A DNA stretch of 64,000 nt, taken from the NCBI GenBank assembly GCA_002197995.1, contig NGZR01000003.1:5518001-5582000 (forward strand). Reading direction: 5' to 3'. Below are positions 22,960 through 34,397 of this stretch, one piece after another. This DNA comes from Gaeumannomyces sp. JS-464. Lineage: Eukaryota > Ascomycota > Sordariomycetes > Magnaporthales > Magnaporthaceae. Numbering within the stretch: the stretch's first letter is position 1; each line of letters begins with the position of its first letter. Made by a program: the position numbers and the translations under genes. Under the pieces are notes generated by a model. That model was not told where the DNA came from, did no database searches, and saw only the letters and a program-made list of their open reading frames with translations.

Positions 22960-25900
22960 ATAACCACGAATTTGGAAAAAGCCGGTTAAAACCGCTTTAA
23001 AAACGATAAAAACCAAAACCCGAAAGCTTGTTAAGATAAAGTAGTTAACATTATTAAAGTTACCGTTAACGGCCGTTTCGAAGCTTTAATTAACGAAAAT
23101 TATATAATTTCGGTAAAAACGTTTAACGGTAACGTTAAAAAATATACGAACCGTTAGTTATAAATAAAACAGGCTTTAAATTAAACTAACATTAATATTT
23201 CGGATCGGATGCTTATAAGGAGCTTTATTAACGGGCTTAGCGCTATTTACCTTTTTACGGTAGCTATAACTTTAGGGAATTGTAAAAGCGAACGCCGCAT
23301 TTTCGCTAACTTTATTTCGAAAATATTTAAAAATACGGCGGTTATAAAAGCCTCGGAGTTAAAAGCTATAACTAATACTAATAAAAAGCCGGAAGGATTT
23401 TAAAAACCGAGGGAAAAGCCGAAGCTTTGCAATAAAAAGGGTTGTATTATCGTTTCGCGTGCTTCCTATTACGATAAATGCGGTAAGCATTACAAAAGCG
23501 GCGACGATAACTGCTGGCTTTTACACTTTAAGCTTAAAGAGGTTTGGAAAGCCAAATATCCGGAGCGGCGCTTTTAGCGAAACAATAAGGCAATTAACGA
23601 AGCTATAGCCAACCCGAAAGCTATTAATTATACTAGTGGTATGCCGGTTAATCGGGGCAATGCCAGCTAATATAATATAGCTAATACCGCTTTAAGCAAT
23701 ATTAATAATGCCCGTAACGCCGTAATAATCGACTTCGGCTCGTTTAAGCATTATTTTAACGATCGCAAATGGTTTATTTCGCTAAAAAAGCGCGAGGTCC
23801 CTTATAACGCTACCACGGCTAACGGCAGCGCTTAAGTTTCCGTTAAAAAAGGCACCGTTAAAATGCATTAGCGCAATAAAACGGGCGTTATTACAGTTAC
23901 TTTGCAAGCAATTTTTACGCTTAAATCCTTTTTAACTTTTTTAACTTTAGCAAAATGCGCAAAATAGGCCTAAAAAACGATTACACCGATTACTTTATAA
24001 CGCTCGACGATAAATGGTTAAATAGCTACCAACTTAATAATAACGTACTAATTGCTAACGTTAACGTGCTCGCAAACGCGCTTCCGGGCTTTGTAGCTTT
24101 AGGCAACGCATTTAACGGAAAAAACCAACCGACGAAGGTTAACGCACCGACCACGACAAAACGCTTAGTGCTTTACGTAATAATATATCGGCGTTTAATA
24201 TATGCTAATAAAAAGGCGGTAATAACGGCTTACCGCGTTGCAAGCATTAAAGTTAGCTATTTCGAAAAATTAAAGCATACTTGTAACAGTTATTTAAAAA
24301 GTAAAACGATTTAAATTATCGGCAATCGTTATTTCCACCGCATTACCCGCTTTTTAAGCCGTATTTATATAAATATATTAACCATTTCGCCTATTTTATA
24401 CGGCGGATATAATTACGCTATTTATATTATTAATAAGGCAATTACTTTTAGCTAAATGATTTTTGCAATTAGCAAAACTAGCACGGAGATTTTTACAAAG
24501 GTTTATAATTAAATTAATTATATTAAATTCCAGTTAAGCATTAAAATACAAGCAATTTATACGAACGATAGCATAAAGTTTAACCCGGAAAAGCTAAAAG
24601 CTTATTGCATTACTCGAAGCAAAGCTTACGAAATTAGCCCAACGCGATGCTTAAAAATAAATAATATTATTAAACGTGTTAACCGTACTATATTTAACGC
24701 GGCTCGCATTAAAATTAATACTAACGGCTTATATAAAAAGTATTAGGTATATGCTTTGCAAATAGCGAGGAAAATGTTAAACTACATTTTAAATATAACT
24801 TTTAACGATAAAAAAAGCCCGTACGAAACGTGGGTAAAAGCAATCGGCTTTAACGAGGAATATTACTAACCATTAATCCGTACCCTCCGCATTTAAAACG
24901 CGGTCGCCTAAATGCTAATTAAAAACGGCAAATAAGCTAAAATTAAGAAAATGGCTTTTAAAGTAATAAAAGGCCGGTTTATAAGCTAGGAAAGCCTTTA
25001 TAACGAAATTTTGCTAATTAAACCGGACGGTACCGATAAGGTTTTCCGTTACCGTAACGCACGGATTAACAAAAGCGTTAATAAATGCCGGAAATCGCCT
25101 TATAACTTTATTAAAAAGGCGATTACTATTAACGAAATTAATAAAGCCGTTATTAAAAACCTTTATTTTATAATAGGTATTTGGGTTTATAATACTAGCT
25201 TAATTACTAATTCCATTAATAATAACGATAGTAACACCGGTATAACTAGCGATATTACCGGCCCCGAAAGTAAAAACGATTTATCGTTTGCGAAGGATAC
25301 CGGGGAAACCGGAACGAAAAACGAGGAGTTTGCCGTTACAAAGCTTAAAAAGCTTAAAAAGCCCGCCGGGGTGGGCATGCTAACACCTGAAAAAACTCCC
25401 GAGCTTAATAACGAGGCGGTTACGATGCCCGCAACGTTTAAAAAAAGGACTTGCAAAAAGCGCCGCCGCCCCTACCAAGTAACCGGCAATTAAAAAAGCG
25501 CTTAACGGGCTTTAAGCATTACGAAATTCTAACATTAAAAACTTGCAAAAAAAGGGAGCCCGCGAAGGCATTTATAATAACTCGCTTCGAGCTTAAAAAT
25601 ATTAAAAAAGTGGCGGAAAAGGATCCGGGTAACCCTAAAAACGCCGAAAACGACGAAAGCTTTTATAGCTTTAATACGGATACTAAAACTGCCGAAAAAA
25701 ACTGCCCGAAAAACGAGTTTTGCATTTGTTAATGTTACATACCCGGATAACGATATCGTTTTACCTTAAAAAATTAACGGCTTTAAATCCCCAATTTCGC
25801 GCTCCTCGGCGTTGCTACGACGCCGGGAACACCGTATATTCCGGCTTATTACTACGACGCGGTAAAGCATAAAGCCGAATACGAGCGATATTATAAGCTA

Positions 25901-27360
25901 GCAATGCAAAAGCAAATTAATACGTTATTAAAAAAAGGCACGTAAATGCTAAAAAAATTGCCCCCGGGTATTAAAGCATTGCCGGGCAAATGGGTATACG
26001 TGTTTAAACTAACGTTTAACGGCGCTTTTAAAAAAATTAAAACGCGTTAAGTCGTTTGCAGCAATTATAACGATATTTTAAACGAGGATAAAGTTGCAAC
26101 GTACGCGGTAATCGCTTATACAGCGTTTACGAGGGTATTTTTTATGCTTACAACCGTTAACGATTTTAAATGCCGCTAGTTTAACTTCGTAATTGCCTAT
26201 TTCAGCGCTATCGTATTTAATAACGTTATGGTATACGTACAGCAATTTTAAAACATTCCGGTTAAGCAAAAAGGCTATTATTACCGCTTAAAAAAAGCAT
26301 TTTACGGCTTTTGCAAATCGCTTTTATAATAGTATTAAACGATTATTTCGAAGCTCGAAATATTTAGCTTTAAACCGATTTATTAAAACGTTTACCTTTA
26401 CTGCAAAAAAAAACGGGCGTTATGCTATTGCTTTACGTAAACGATTTCCAAATTACCGTTTATACGGTTACGAAAATTAAAGCTATCGTTAACGAAGTAA
26501 GTAACCGGTTCGAAATAACCGTTTTAAATAACGCAAAAACGTTTTTCGGTATATAGGTTGTAAGGAATCGCTAGCGGAAAACTATAAACCTTTACCAACG
26601 CGATTTATTAATAAAATTATTACTAAATACAAACGGGAGGATTTTAAAATAGTAAAAACGCCTTAGCTTTTTAGCTTTATAATGCCGATTATTTGGGACC
26701 CTTTCCCGCATTAGGAGGTTTTGCGCTACCAATCGAAATAGCGAGTATTAGCTACTTCGCTGGCATTACTCGTTTTAATATCACGTATATCGTAAAAAGG
26801 TTACAAAAGGTTAACGCCAATTCCAGCAACGAATATTTGGCATTATTAAAGCACTTTTAACGCTATATTATTAGCATTAAAAAACTCGCGCTTACTTTTA
26901 ATAGGCCTACTTATAACGCCAAAGCGATAAGCTTAAAAGCTTATAAAAACGCCTCGTTCGCTAACTGCCTCCGTACGAAGGCATTTACAAGCGGCGTAAT
27001 CGTTATGCTAGCGGGTGGTTTTATTTACTAGCAATTAAAAAAGCAAACTTTTATACGACGTTAACAACGAAAGCGGAGTTCGTTAACCTCCTGCTAACGG
27101 GCCGGGCCTTGCTTTAAATTAAAAGCATTTTAAAGGAAATTAAATACCCTTAGCGAAAGATTTTCGTAGTGCATACGGACAGCGCTAACGCCCAAACGAC
27201 GGTGCTAAACCCGTTGGAATCAACCCGCACCCGCATAATCGGCCTCCGCTATAAATGGGTAATCGATACTATAAAGCGTTAACTTTTCACCCTTAAGCTC
27301 GTTAGCACGGCTAATATAAAAGCGGACGGTTTTACAAAAGGCTTAACGGCGGAAAGATAA
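22960..27360 (+). pseudogene. Copia copy 1 gag-pol polyprotein relic
   Basis: In order one can read gag (MLIRSFINGLSAIYLF near 23209), a protease block (IIDFGSFKHYFNDRKWF near 23730), a pre-integrase and integrase region at about 24150-24900, Copia-type reverse transcriptase at about 25950-26550 (LPPGIKALPGKWVYVFKLTF), and a terminal RNase H at about 27160-27340 with VVHTDSAN and RYKWVIDTIK. The order protease-integrase-RT-RNase H is diagnostic for Copia (Pseudoviridae). In-frame stops at former Q/W codons and frameshifts make it non-coding. Confidence 0.85.
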
Positions 27361-27507
27361 GCGAGGTTTATTATTTAAATAGGAATGCAGCAAATGCCGC
27401 AATAAACGGCTTACAGGAAAACCAGGGAAACACTACGGATTTGGAGGATTACTACATAAATGCGGGCTCGTAATGCCATTAGGGCCGTTGCATGGCTTAC
27501 GGGGGGG

Positions 27508-27676
27508 TGTTAAAAGTGGCCTGGAGTCACGTGGGTGGCAACTGGTGCCCCACAGTTCTAGGCCAATGCACTGGCCCTAGTATTTTGGCCTGCGCGGCCC
27601 TAGCCCGCGATCGAGTAAAGTAGCCTAGTAACAATCACCAATCACTTCGGGTGCCTGTCGTCGCGCACCTTCATCA
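27508..27676 (+). repeat. 3' LTR of Copia copy 1
   Basis: A 169-bp LTR beginning TGTTAAAAGTGGCCTGGAG after a polypurine tract ending in seven G. It closely matches the unmutated 5' LTR of Copia copy 2 (46732-46901). It marks the left border of the GC-rich island. Confidence 0.9.
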
Positions 27677-28210
27677 CTTCCTCTATTTAACCCGTGGGCC
27701 GGCCGGCCGGCCTATCCTTTCTTTGACCCTCCCAGACCCTCCCAGGCCCTTGCAGATTAAGGGCCACACGTGGCTTGCAGGGCCTTCATCCGACCGACTC
27801 GTTGGCTTGGCCAAAATGGTACTTCTGGCGGGCCAAATGCTATTTTTACTAGGGTTTTATATGGGGCGAGGCCGGGGGCCTCGGGTCCACAAACGGTTCT
27901 CCAGTTGTGGCAAAAATAGTATGTAAAAAACAAAAAACAGTCGTTGGGGCGAACACGCCCTAATATCTTCAAGTCATACAATTCGTGATAAGATTCCAGC
28001 GACCACGCAACCCATTAGAACCAACGCAAGAATTAGGCCGCTACTATATATTCAAGGGCGATACTCGCATGCAGAGCTTTCCTCGAGCTGTTTTCGCCAA
28101 TCTCTCATATGTTTAGCAACTCTCCTTGTGGTGTAAATACTCGCAGGCTTTAGGTTCGAAAGGTTAAGCTAAACCTGATAATTATCGCCCGATTACATGT
28201 ATTAATAACT
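27677..28210. other. Intergenic, island edge
   Basis: Normal-composition sequence with a (GGCC)n-like stretch near 27694-27714. No credible coding region or RNA gene seen. Confidence 0.6.
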
Positions 28211-29012
28211 TCAGAATATAAAAGAGTTACTGACGGGAGGGCCCGTCCTCAGAAATACATTAGACGGCAATTTGCGATTCTTAAACTCGTCGTCGACAGG
28301 ATACACTATTTCGCCGCCCTCCTGCCTGAAGCCCATCTGCAGATAGACCTTCCTCCCCATGCTGGACGCCTCGGTGATGCACTCGATGCCGCCCCTCCTT
28401 TGCGCCTCTTCCAGCCCCCACTGTACCAGCGCGCGAGCGAGCCCCTGCGCTTGGTAGGCCGGGTCGACAGCACACAAATCTAGCACGAAGGCGGCCGTGG
28501 CGGCCGGGCCTCGCTCTGGCTGCGCCGCCGCCTTCTCGCGCACGACCTCGACGCGGCGGCGGTGCAGCGCCGCGTCCAGCTGGCGCAGGTACCGCTGCTC
28601 GGCCGGTCCCCCGGGTACAGCGCCTCGAGGTCCAACGGCGGCGCCCAGGTCCTCGGCGGGCGCGACGCCGTGGCCGGCCCGAAACGAGGCCTGCGTCCAG
28701 ATGGCGACGCCCGCGACCGTCTCGGGCTGCCCCTCGGCCGCGGGCGGCAGGACCGCCTTCAGGATGACCGTGTGCGGGCGGCCCTGCGCGTCCCGGGCGC
28801 CGGGGCCCTCGGCCTGGCTGGCGCGCCAGCGGGCGACGAGGCGCTGGGCGCGCGCGACCCGCCCTCGGGGGTGGCCCAGCCCGGGTTGAAGGCGCACCAG
28901 ATGCCCGCCGGCCTGGGCGCGCGAAGGCCTCGATGGCGCAGCGATGGCACCGCGCGACGTCGTCCTCGGTCTCGACCGGCTCGACGCGGGGCTTTGTGGC
29001 TTCTGTCGCCAT
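28211..29012 (-). pseudogene. GNAT-family N-acetyltransferase with two frameshifts
   Basis: The start at 29012 gives MATEATKPRVEPVETEDD and an N-terminal helix. The reading must then move frame near 28925 to continue as PAGIWCAFNPGWATPEG, and again near 28875 to continue as RVARAQRLVARWRA. From there one frame runs to the stop at 28211. The acetyl-CoA motif is clear: FVLDLCAVDPAYQAQGLARA contains the Q-x-x-G-x-A loop, followed by WGLEEAQRRGG, a substrate-side EASSMGRKVYLQMGF and NVFLRTG near the end. GNAT enzymes transfer acetyl from acetyl-CoA to amines; the substrate here is unknown. Each shift equals one missing base in a very GC-rich stretch, so either a recent pseudogene or sequence error is possible. 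Confidence 0.75.
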
Positions 29013-29360
29013 TTTCGGGCTGCTGAGTGGCGTGGCGGCGGGTTCCTGCGTGGGATGTTGCGGCAGACTGTCGTGTAAACAAAAGTGGGTGTTTGGGCGC
29101 AGAGAATGTGAAGTAGCGCCGGCTTCGTTCGTAGGATGGCCGGCATATTAGAAGAGACCGGAATTTGCCCCGCCGCAGCTCGGCCGAAGGATCGGGAGCC
29201 GTTCTTGGCTAACAATTACCTACCACTTATTACTTGCTTGCCGGTCTTGTGGGACCAGTACGGAGCTCTAATGAGTCACACACCGGGGGCAAAACAGCAG
29301 CGGCCTCGTCGCCATCATGAGCGTCGACCGGCGTCTGGCGGTCATCAGCCAATCAGAGCA

Positions 29361-29366
29361 GGGCAC

Positions 29367-29397
<31 letters not shown>

Positions 29398-29452
29398 CGG
29401 CAACTCCAGTCAGGATATCTGAAGGTCGCCGGTTCAATCCCGGCTGGGCCCA
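29361..29452 (+). tRNA. tRNA-Phe(GAA) with a 19-nt intron
   Basis: Acceptor GGGCACA pairs with TGGGCCC except for one A-G mismatch. The D-arm is GCTC...GAGC. The anticodon stem TCAGA/TCTGA encloses CTGAAG, with anticodon GAA at 29394-29396. An intron of 19 nt (29398-29416) follows the purine at position 37. The T-arm is GCCGG-TTCAATC-CCGGC. The discriminator is A (29452), and CATCCTTTTT follows, a pol III terminator. The A-box to anticodon region matches eukaryotic tRNA-Phe. The acceptor mismatch is unusual. Confidence 0.93.
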
Positions 29453-31740
29453 TCCTTTTTCGTTCGCTGCGTTGGGTGAGAAAGAGGTGACTACCTAGGG
29501 AATAATTGCCTGACTAGCGACAAAACAAGACCCATGTTCATCAGATAGAGGATGCTACTGTGAGATCGGCATTTCGATGGAGTAATTTGTCCGAAATATG
29601 TATTTATGACTTTCTGAGCCGTGTCTATACGGTACGATGCTTCGAGAACGGCTAAAATCCAGGTATTTAGTTGGAGAGAGCAAAGCGTGGGACGGACCGT
29701 TCCGTTATAAAGACCGCTAATCATCCATTTCTGCGAGCTAGCACAAGCGTCTCGCAGCGGTGAGGCACGGCACTCAGTCAAAGTAGGATGTGAATGTCTG
29801 CTCGAGGTGAAAAATAAATGTTTGGAGGAAAAAAGCCGACGGTTTGCATGTTTAAAGTTTTACACGAAGACCAAGACAATATTTTTTCAGCGGCGTGCTT
29901 CGCTCATATTCTGCAAAATACCATTATCACTGGATAGCAAAAGTTTGCGGTCTGACTGAGCCATCATCATTCATATCATCTCACTGAGCAAAAAAGAAGA
30001 GAGAAAATGAGGTCCCAGTTGGTAGGTAATTATCTACTCTCTTCTGCTTAATCTACCTTTAATTAATTAATAATCCCCCCTTTAACACGGATTCTTTCCC
30101 ACAATTTCCCCTTCTGCCCACCTTTCGGTATTTTATTTGTTTTCCTTGTTACGCCTAAAATTAAGCGGCCTTTCTACGACCAGTCCGCCTGCGTCTTATA
30201 CTTATCTCACTGCTCACCTCTCTCAATAAATGTGTATCGGGTACTTGTTGTTTCCAATTTTCTCTCCGATGCCCTGAAATGCTGTGGTAGCCCTTCATCC
30301 TCTGTTTATCGATCGCGGCCCACGAGGCAACTCCTTTATTTCGTTCAAAAGCGATGACACTGATAGATGCAAAGGCTGAACCATCGTGCTTAGGCACAGA
30401 TAAGAAAGATGACCCCCTACCACCCCACTCCTGTTGGCCTGCCTAAATCAAGCCGTAAACTCGGTGAAGATCAACTCTTTAACGGCCTGTCTTCGCAGGT
30501 CGTATCAGAGCCGGGAAATTTTTAAATTATCAATCCGGCGCTGGGCCGGATGCTTTGCCTCCTGGCTGTTAATTGTCTGACGAGTGAGTTGTGGACTTTA
30601 AACCTGTTGCCATGAGTGCGATTGTTTCTTCTCACCGGGCCTACGGGCCGGGCTTCCTGCTGACGTTATTTTGGGATTCTTCTTCCAAGACGGCCTTGGA
30701 GATATCTCTGTCCTTTCCAAGCATGACATCTTGGTCTTCTTGACTGCATTCTACTGAGGACGGCAAGATCTTGAAAGCGGTCTCCGAAAAGCCGGGAGGC
30801 CTTCCTCGAGATCTTGATGGGGCAACAAGGACGCGGGTGCTCCTTAGCGCCAGCCTGCATGAACGGCTGCATCGCATCGCCACGATCGATCAGCCTTTGG
30901 AAGGGGCGGAGACAGATCCCATGAGGCCGAAGTCGGTACGATGGCCCGCTGTCCGCATTTTGCTGTGTGTTGCCGACTTGTCCAACCTTGGGACCTTGGC
31001 CATGCTAACTTGAAACACGTCGTTTGCCGCCTTGGCCCGCAGTCATTGGGTGGTGACGGCTAGCTTGTTTGGACTCCATTACTCTCATTCGCTGCCAGTC
31101 CTGCGGGCGCGGTGCATTACGTCGGATCGAGGCCAGCTGCCCAGCCAGCCCAGCTACCGGCCACACCATCCCGCCGTACCAGAACGCTGCCGATAGTCAC
31201 ACGACTGCGGAAATTGCGGCGGATGTGATGCCGCAAGGTTGCTTTTTATAAGCTGTCTCCCCTGCGCCCAGCCAAGCCAACATCCCCGCATTCCCGGGCT
31301 GTGACCGGCAACCAGGATCCTAGGCCTGCCGCATCGGGCAATACGGACCAAGACTGCCGGGAAAGGGAGGGGATCCTTCGACGCCACAGACCACCCATCA
31401 ACCCAACTGCTGGCGTTTTCTCCGTCAATAACCAGACTGCTCTGCCAGGCAGGCACCGCCCGAACGGCCCGACCATGGAGCAGACGCCGAGCTGGCCAGC
31501 ATGAACGCCCGCCCAACGTCACCCCACGCCACCTGCAGCCATGCGGCATTTGGCCACCAACGGCATTGCAATCAACTCGCGCCCGCCGTCGACCCCACTC
31601 CCCCCGTTACGCGATGCCTCCCGGCCTCGAGGCCCGGCGGACGATGGGGCCAAGGAGCCTGCTGACTTGGCTCCGGGCTCAGGGGCATCATCGAGAAGAG
31701 GCCGAGACATGACGAAAAGGGAAAGGGAAGGAAATGGGGA
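29453..31740. other. Long intergenic region
   Basis: About 2.3 kb without a convincing gene. It is AT-richer near 30000-30150, and ordinary composition otherwise. Short open frames (up to 131 codons) lack recognisable domains and conflict with one another. It could include distal promoter sequence of the LPMO gene at 31927. Confidence 0.5.
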
Positions 31741-31752
31741 GGGAAAAAGTGA

Positions 31753-31759
31753 TATATAA
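31753..31759 (+). promoter_or_regulatory. TATA box of the AA9 gene at 31927
   Basis: TATATAA lies about 170 bp before the start codon and is followed by a long CT-rich tract (about 31775-31865), the usual arrangement of a strong fungal core promoter and 5' UTR. Confidence 0.55.
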
Positions 31760-31926
31760 GGAGAGTGAGATAGCTTTCCTGGCTCTCCCGTCTGGTCTCG
31801 TTCCTCACCCTCAGGCCACCACTCTCTCTTGCCCCCTCGTCCAGACCTTCGGAGATCCTCCCTTGCCCCTCGTCGCCCCTTTATTTGTTAGAGGAAAACA
31901 AAGTCGCCCCACGCACGCTTAAAGCC

Positions 31927-33066
31927 ATGCACTCCTCGGTCTCGCTTGCGGCGGTCTTCGCCCTGCCCCTGGTGCAGCTCGCGTCGGCGCACGGCCACGT
32001 GTCGAGCGTCAGCGTCAACGGCGGCAGCCGCATCCAGGGCGCCAATCCCAACTGGTTCTATCTTCCCGCCGACCAGCGGAAGAACACCCCGGGGTGGAGG
32101 GCCATGAACCAGGACAACGGCTTCGTCGAGCCCAGCGCCTTTGGCACCAACGATATCGCCTGCCATAAGAGCGCCACCCCGGGCCAGACCTACATCGAGG
32201 CCAACGCGGGCGACCGTCTGACGGTATGGGATTCCTTGCGTATTTTCCGGAGATCATGTATATCATGCGTGCTGACATGCTGTGTCCCTCCTGCACAGAT
32301 CTACTGGGATACCTGGCCAGAATCCCACCACGGCCCCATCCTCAACTACCTGGCTTCCTGCAACGGTAAGCCCTCTCCGGTCCACCCGACGGCGTCAAAA
32401 GCAGCCAAACATGGCTGACCCGCGTCCCTCATCTCCCAGGCGAGTGCACGTCCACCTCGGCCGGCAGCCTGTCCTTCACCAAGATCTCCGAAGGCGCCCT
32501 GATCTCGGGCAGCAACCCGGGCAACTGGGTGACGGACACAATGATCCGCAACAACTTCGGGTCGGACCTGACGATCCCGCGCAACCTGGCCCCCGGCAAC
32601 TACGTGTTGCGCCACGAGATCATCGCCCTGCACGCCGCCGGCCAGCGGAACGGCGCCCAGGCCTACCCGCAGTGCCTCAACCTCAAGATCCGCTCGGGCG
32701 GCTCCAGGCAGCTCTCCGGCGGCACCCCCGGCCGAAGCCTGTACAGCCCAACCCACCCCGGCAGTAAGCATAGGTTCCCCGGACGATTGACGGCTAGGTG
32801 GTGGCTAGCGGGAATAGTCCAAAGCTGACCCAGCTGTTAAAACAAAAAAAAACAGTCATCTTCAGCCTCTACCAGCAATTTAGCAGCTACCCCATCCCTG
32901 GCCCATCCGTGCAAAACCTGCGTATGTTTTACTTATTTTTTTTTTCTCTCGTCCGCAAACCTTGTGTCGCGCGCGGTTATATAGAACTCACTGACACCAA
33001 AATGCATGGACAGGCCGCCGCACCCCTCGCGGAGCCATGGGCCAGGACGCTGAGGCTGAGGAGTAA
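31927..33066 (+). CDS. AA9 lytic polysaccharide monooxygenase (five exons)
   Basis: Proposed exons are 31927-32223, 32299-32365, 32440-32763, 32856-32921 and 33014-33066, with GT-AG introns of 74-92 bp. The join stays in frame and gives 268 residues. The signal peptide is residues 1-21, cleaved before His22, which becomes the N-terminal His of the copper-binding histidine brace. The second copper His is His109 in ESHHGPI. The AA9 motif H-x8-Q-x-Y is His186, Gln195 and Tyr197 (axial Tyr), followed by PQC. Late exon 4 reads FSLYQQFSSYPIPGPSV, as in AA9 C-termini; the last 17 residues are less certain. The enzyme is secreted and oxidatively cleaves cellulose or related glucans. No cellulose-binding module is present. 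A second AA9 gene converges on it 300 bp away. An upstream in-frame ATG at 31885 was rejected because it hides the signal peptide. Confidence 0.9.
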
Positions 33067-33365
33067 AGGGTCGAACCAGTAGCAATCTTCAAGGCCTTCC
33101 CCGCGGCCGCCTCCGAGGTAGATCCTCGAGTTTGAAGGTGGCGACATCAAATGATAGATTTCGGGTAGACAGATTCAACGGCATGTCTGATCAAGAGGCA
33201 GCAGTTGGTGCGCTTGGCATGGGATTGTCCTTCATTCACAGCATGCACAGTTTGTATTCTTGTCGATAGCTTTGTATCTGCCTCGCGTTCGGCGGGAAAC
33301 CCGCAGCTGCACTTGCCTTTCTCGAGTCCTTCCTTTTCCCCTACCTTTCCAGTGCGCCCCGACGT
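33067..33365. other. Shared 3' intergenic space of two convergent AA9 genes
   Basis: About 300 bp between the two stop codons, probably holding both 3' UTRs. No gene seen. Confidence 0.6.
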
Positions 33366-34272
33366 TCAGGATCTCCAAACTGCAGGCCCCGGAGCAACAT
33401 ATGCCGTCGGCTGGTTGATGACGTTGTTGAGGTTGACCAAGATGCCAGGGTCTTGGCTCTTGTAGGCTCCAGGGAACGCGACCAGGGGCGCCGGCTTGCC
33501 GTTGCCTCCGCCCGTGATGTTGATCTGGGAGCACGACAGGTAGAACTGGGCCTTGTTGGCCTGGGAGGCCATGTGCAGGGCGATGTGCTCCACCCGGAGC
33601 AGGTATTCGCCGCTCGGCGTATTGGCTGGGATGGTCGCCTCGACGGTCTTGTATTCGTCTGTGTGCCATTGGTGTAACGATCTGTCAGTTGTTTCCCCCC
33701 CCTTCAAGCTAGAACCTAGCCCCTCGTTCACGCCTTGATGAAAAGACGTACTCTGCCCCGGCCAGAACAGCTGCTTGTTCTTATCCACCGTCGGCGCGGC
33801 GCTGGTGGAGAAGCGGAACCAGACGGCCCCGGAGCCGTCCCAAGTCTTGGCGCTCTGGCCCGCGGGCACTTTTGCGAGGTAGTACTGCGTCGGGCCGGGA
33901 TGGTTGATCTGCTGGGTCGAGACGTAGTGGACCTTTGCGCCCGCGGGCACGGTGGCGACGTTGGGCGCGTTGCGCGACTGGTAGCAGCGGATGTCGGCCA
34001 CGGTCGGGTTCTCGATGCCCTGCTTCGACTGCGCGTTCTTGGTCTGCCGCGTCACGGACCAGTCGCTGGCCTCGGGCTGGCCGTTAATAACAAGGCGGGG
34101 GAACGTGTCTGGAGGATGGGGTCCTTAGCGTGTCGGTTCTTATTCTGCTCTTCAGGTTTTGCCTTGCCCCCTTTTCCCACGATGGTGCTTTGGGTCCCCC
34201 GACAGACATCGTGATCTTACAGTGTGCTTTAACAGCTGCTGCTGTCAGCAACAGACTTGCGAGGAACTGCAT
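33366..34272 (-). CDS. AA9 lytic polysaccharide monooxygenase (three exons)
   Basis: Proposed exons on the minus strand are 34272-34221, 34108-33752 and 33658-33366, joined by GT-AG introns of 112 and 93 bp; the frame is kept and the product is 233 residues. The signal peptide is residues 1-16 ([16 protein letters not shown]) and His17 is the brace His; the first splice is needed to read [13 protein letters not shown]. The second copper ligand is His87 in [11 protein letters not shown]. The H-x8-Q-x-Y motif is His165, Gln174, Tyr176. Cys59 and Cys179 would form the conserved disulfide. The protein ends shortly after [12 protein letters not shown], so it is a single-domain enzyme without a binding module. 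It is secreted and copper-dependent, and acts on plant cell-wall polysaccharides. It is clearly a different AA9 clade from its neighbour, so this is not a recent tandem duplication. Confidence 0.93.
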
Positions 34273-34397
34273 CCTGTGGGCTCGGGGTAGAGAGGTAGTT
34301 TCACGTTGTAATCAACTAATGGAGAACAGTGGGGGAACAAGGGCGCAGAGTGGCTCCGGGGTTCTTCAATAAGTGCCATCTTGCGAAATCCAGGCCT

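Larger units (their letters stand above)
22935..27676 (+). mobile_element. Copia copy 1, 5'-truncated
   Basis: The sequence is collinear with the full-length Copia at 46732-52121 from about position 47380 of that copy onward, so the 5' LTR and first part of gag are missing. The left edge coincides with the TA next to the Pogo element. The 3' LTR is 27508-27676. The internal region is more RIP-mutated than in copy 2, while the 3' LTR, which faces the gene island, is almost clean. Both Copia copies have the same orientation. Confidence 0.9.

Noticed and set aside
28497..29026. Long GC-rich open frames on the plus strand opposite the GNAT gene
   Set aside because: They are antisense shadows of a high-GC coding region; the minus strand carries the recognisable acetyltransferase motifs.
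31885..31926. Upstream in-frame ATG for the plus-strand AA9 gene
   Set aside because: Starting at 31885 would bury the signal peptide; mature AA9 enzymes need His as residue 1 after cleavage.
34084..34220. Reading [10 protein letters not shown] as the mature N-terminus of the minus-strand AA9
   Set aside because: This is intron read-through; splicing GTAAGA to CAG yields [11 protein letters not shown], which matches the AA9 start.
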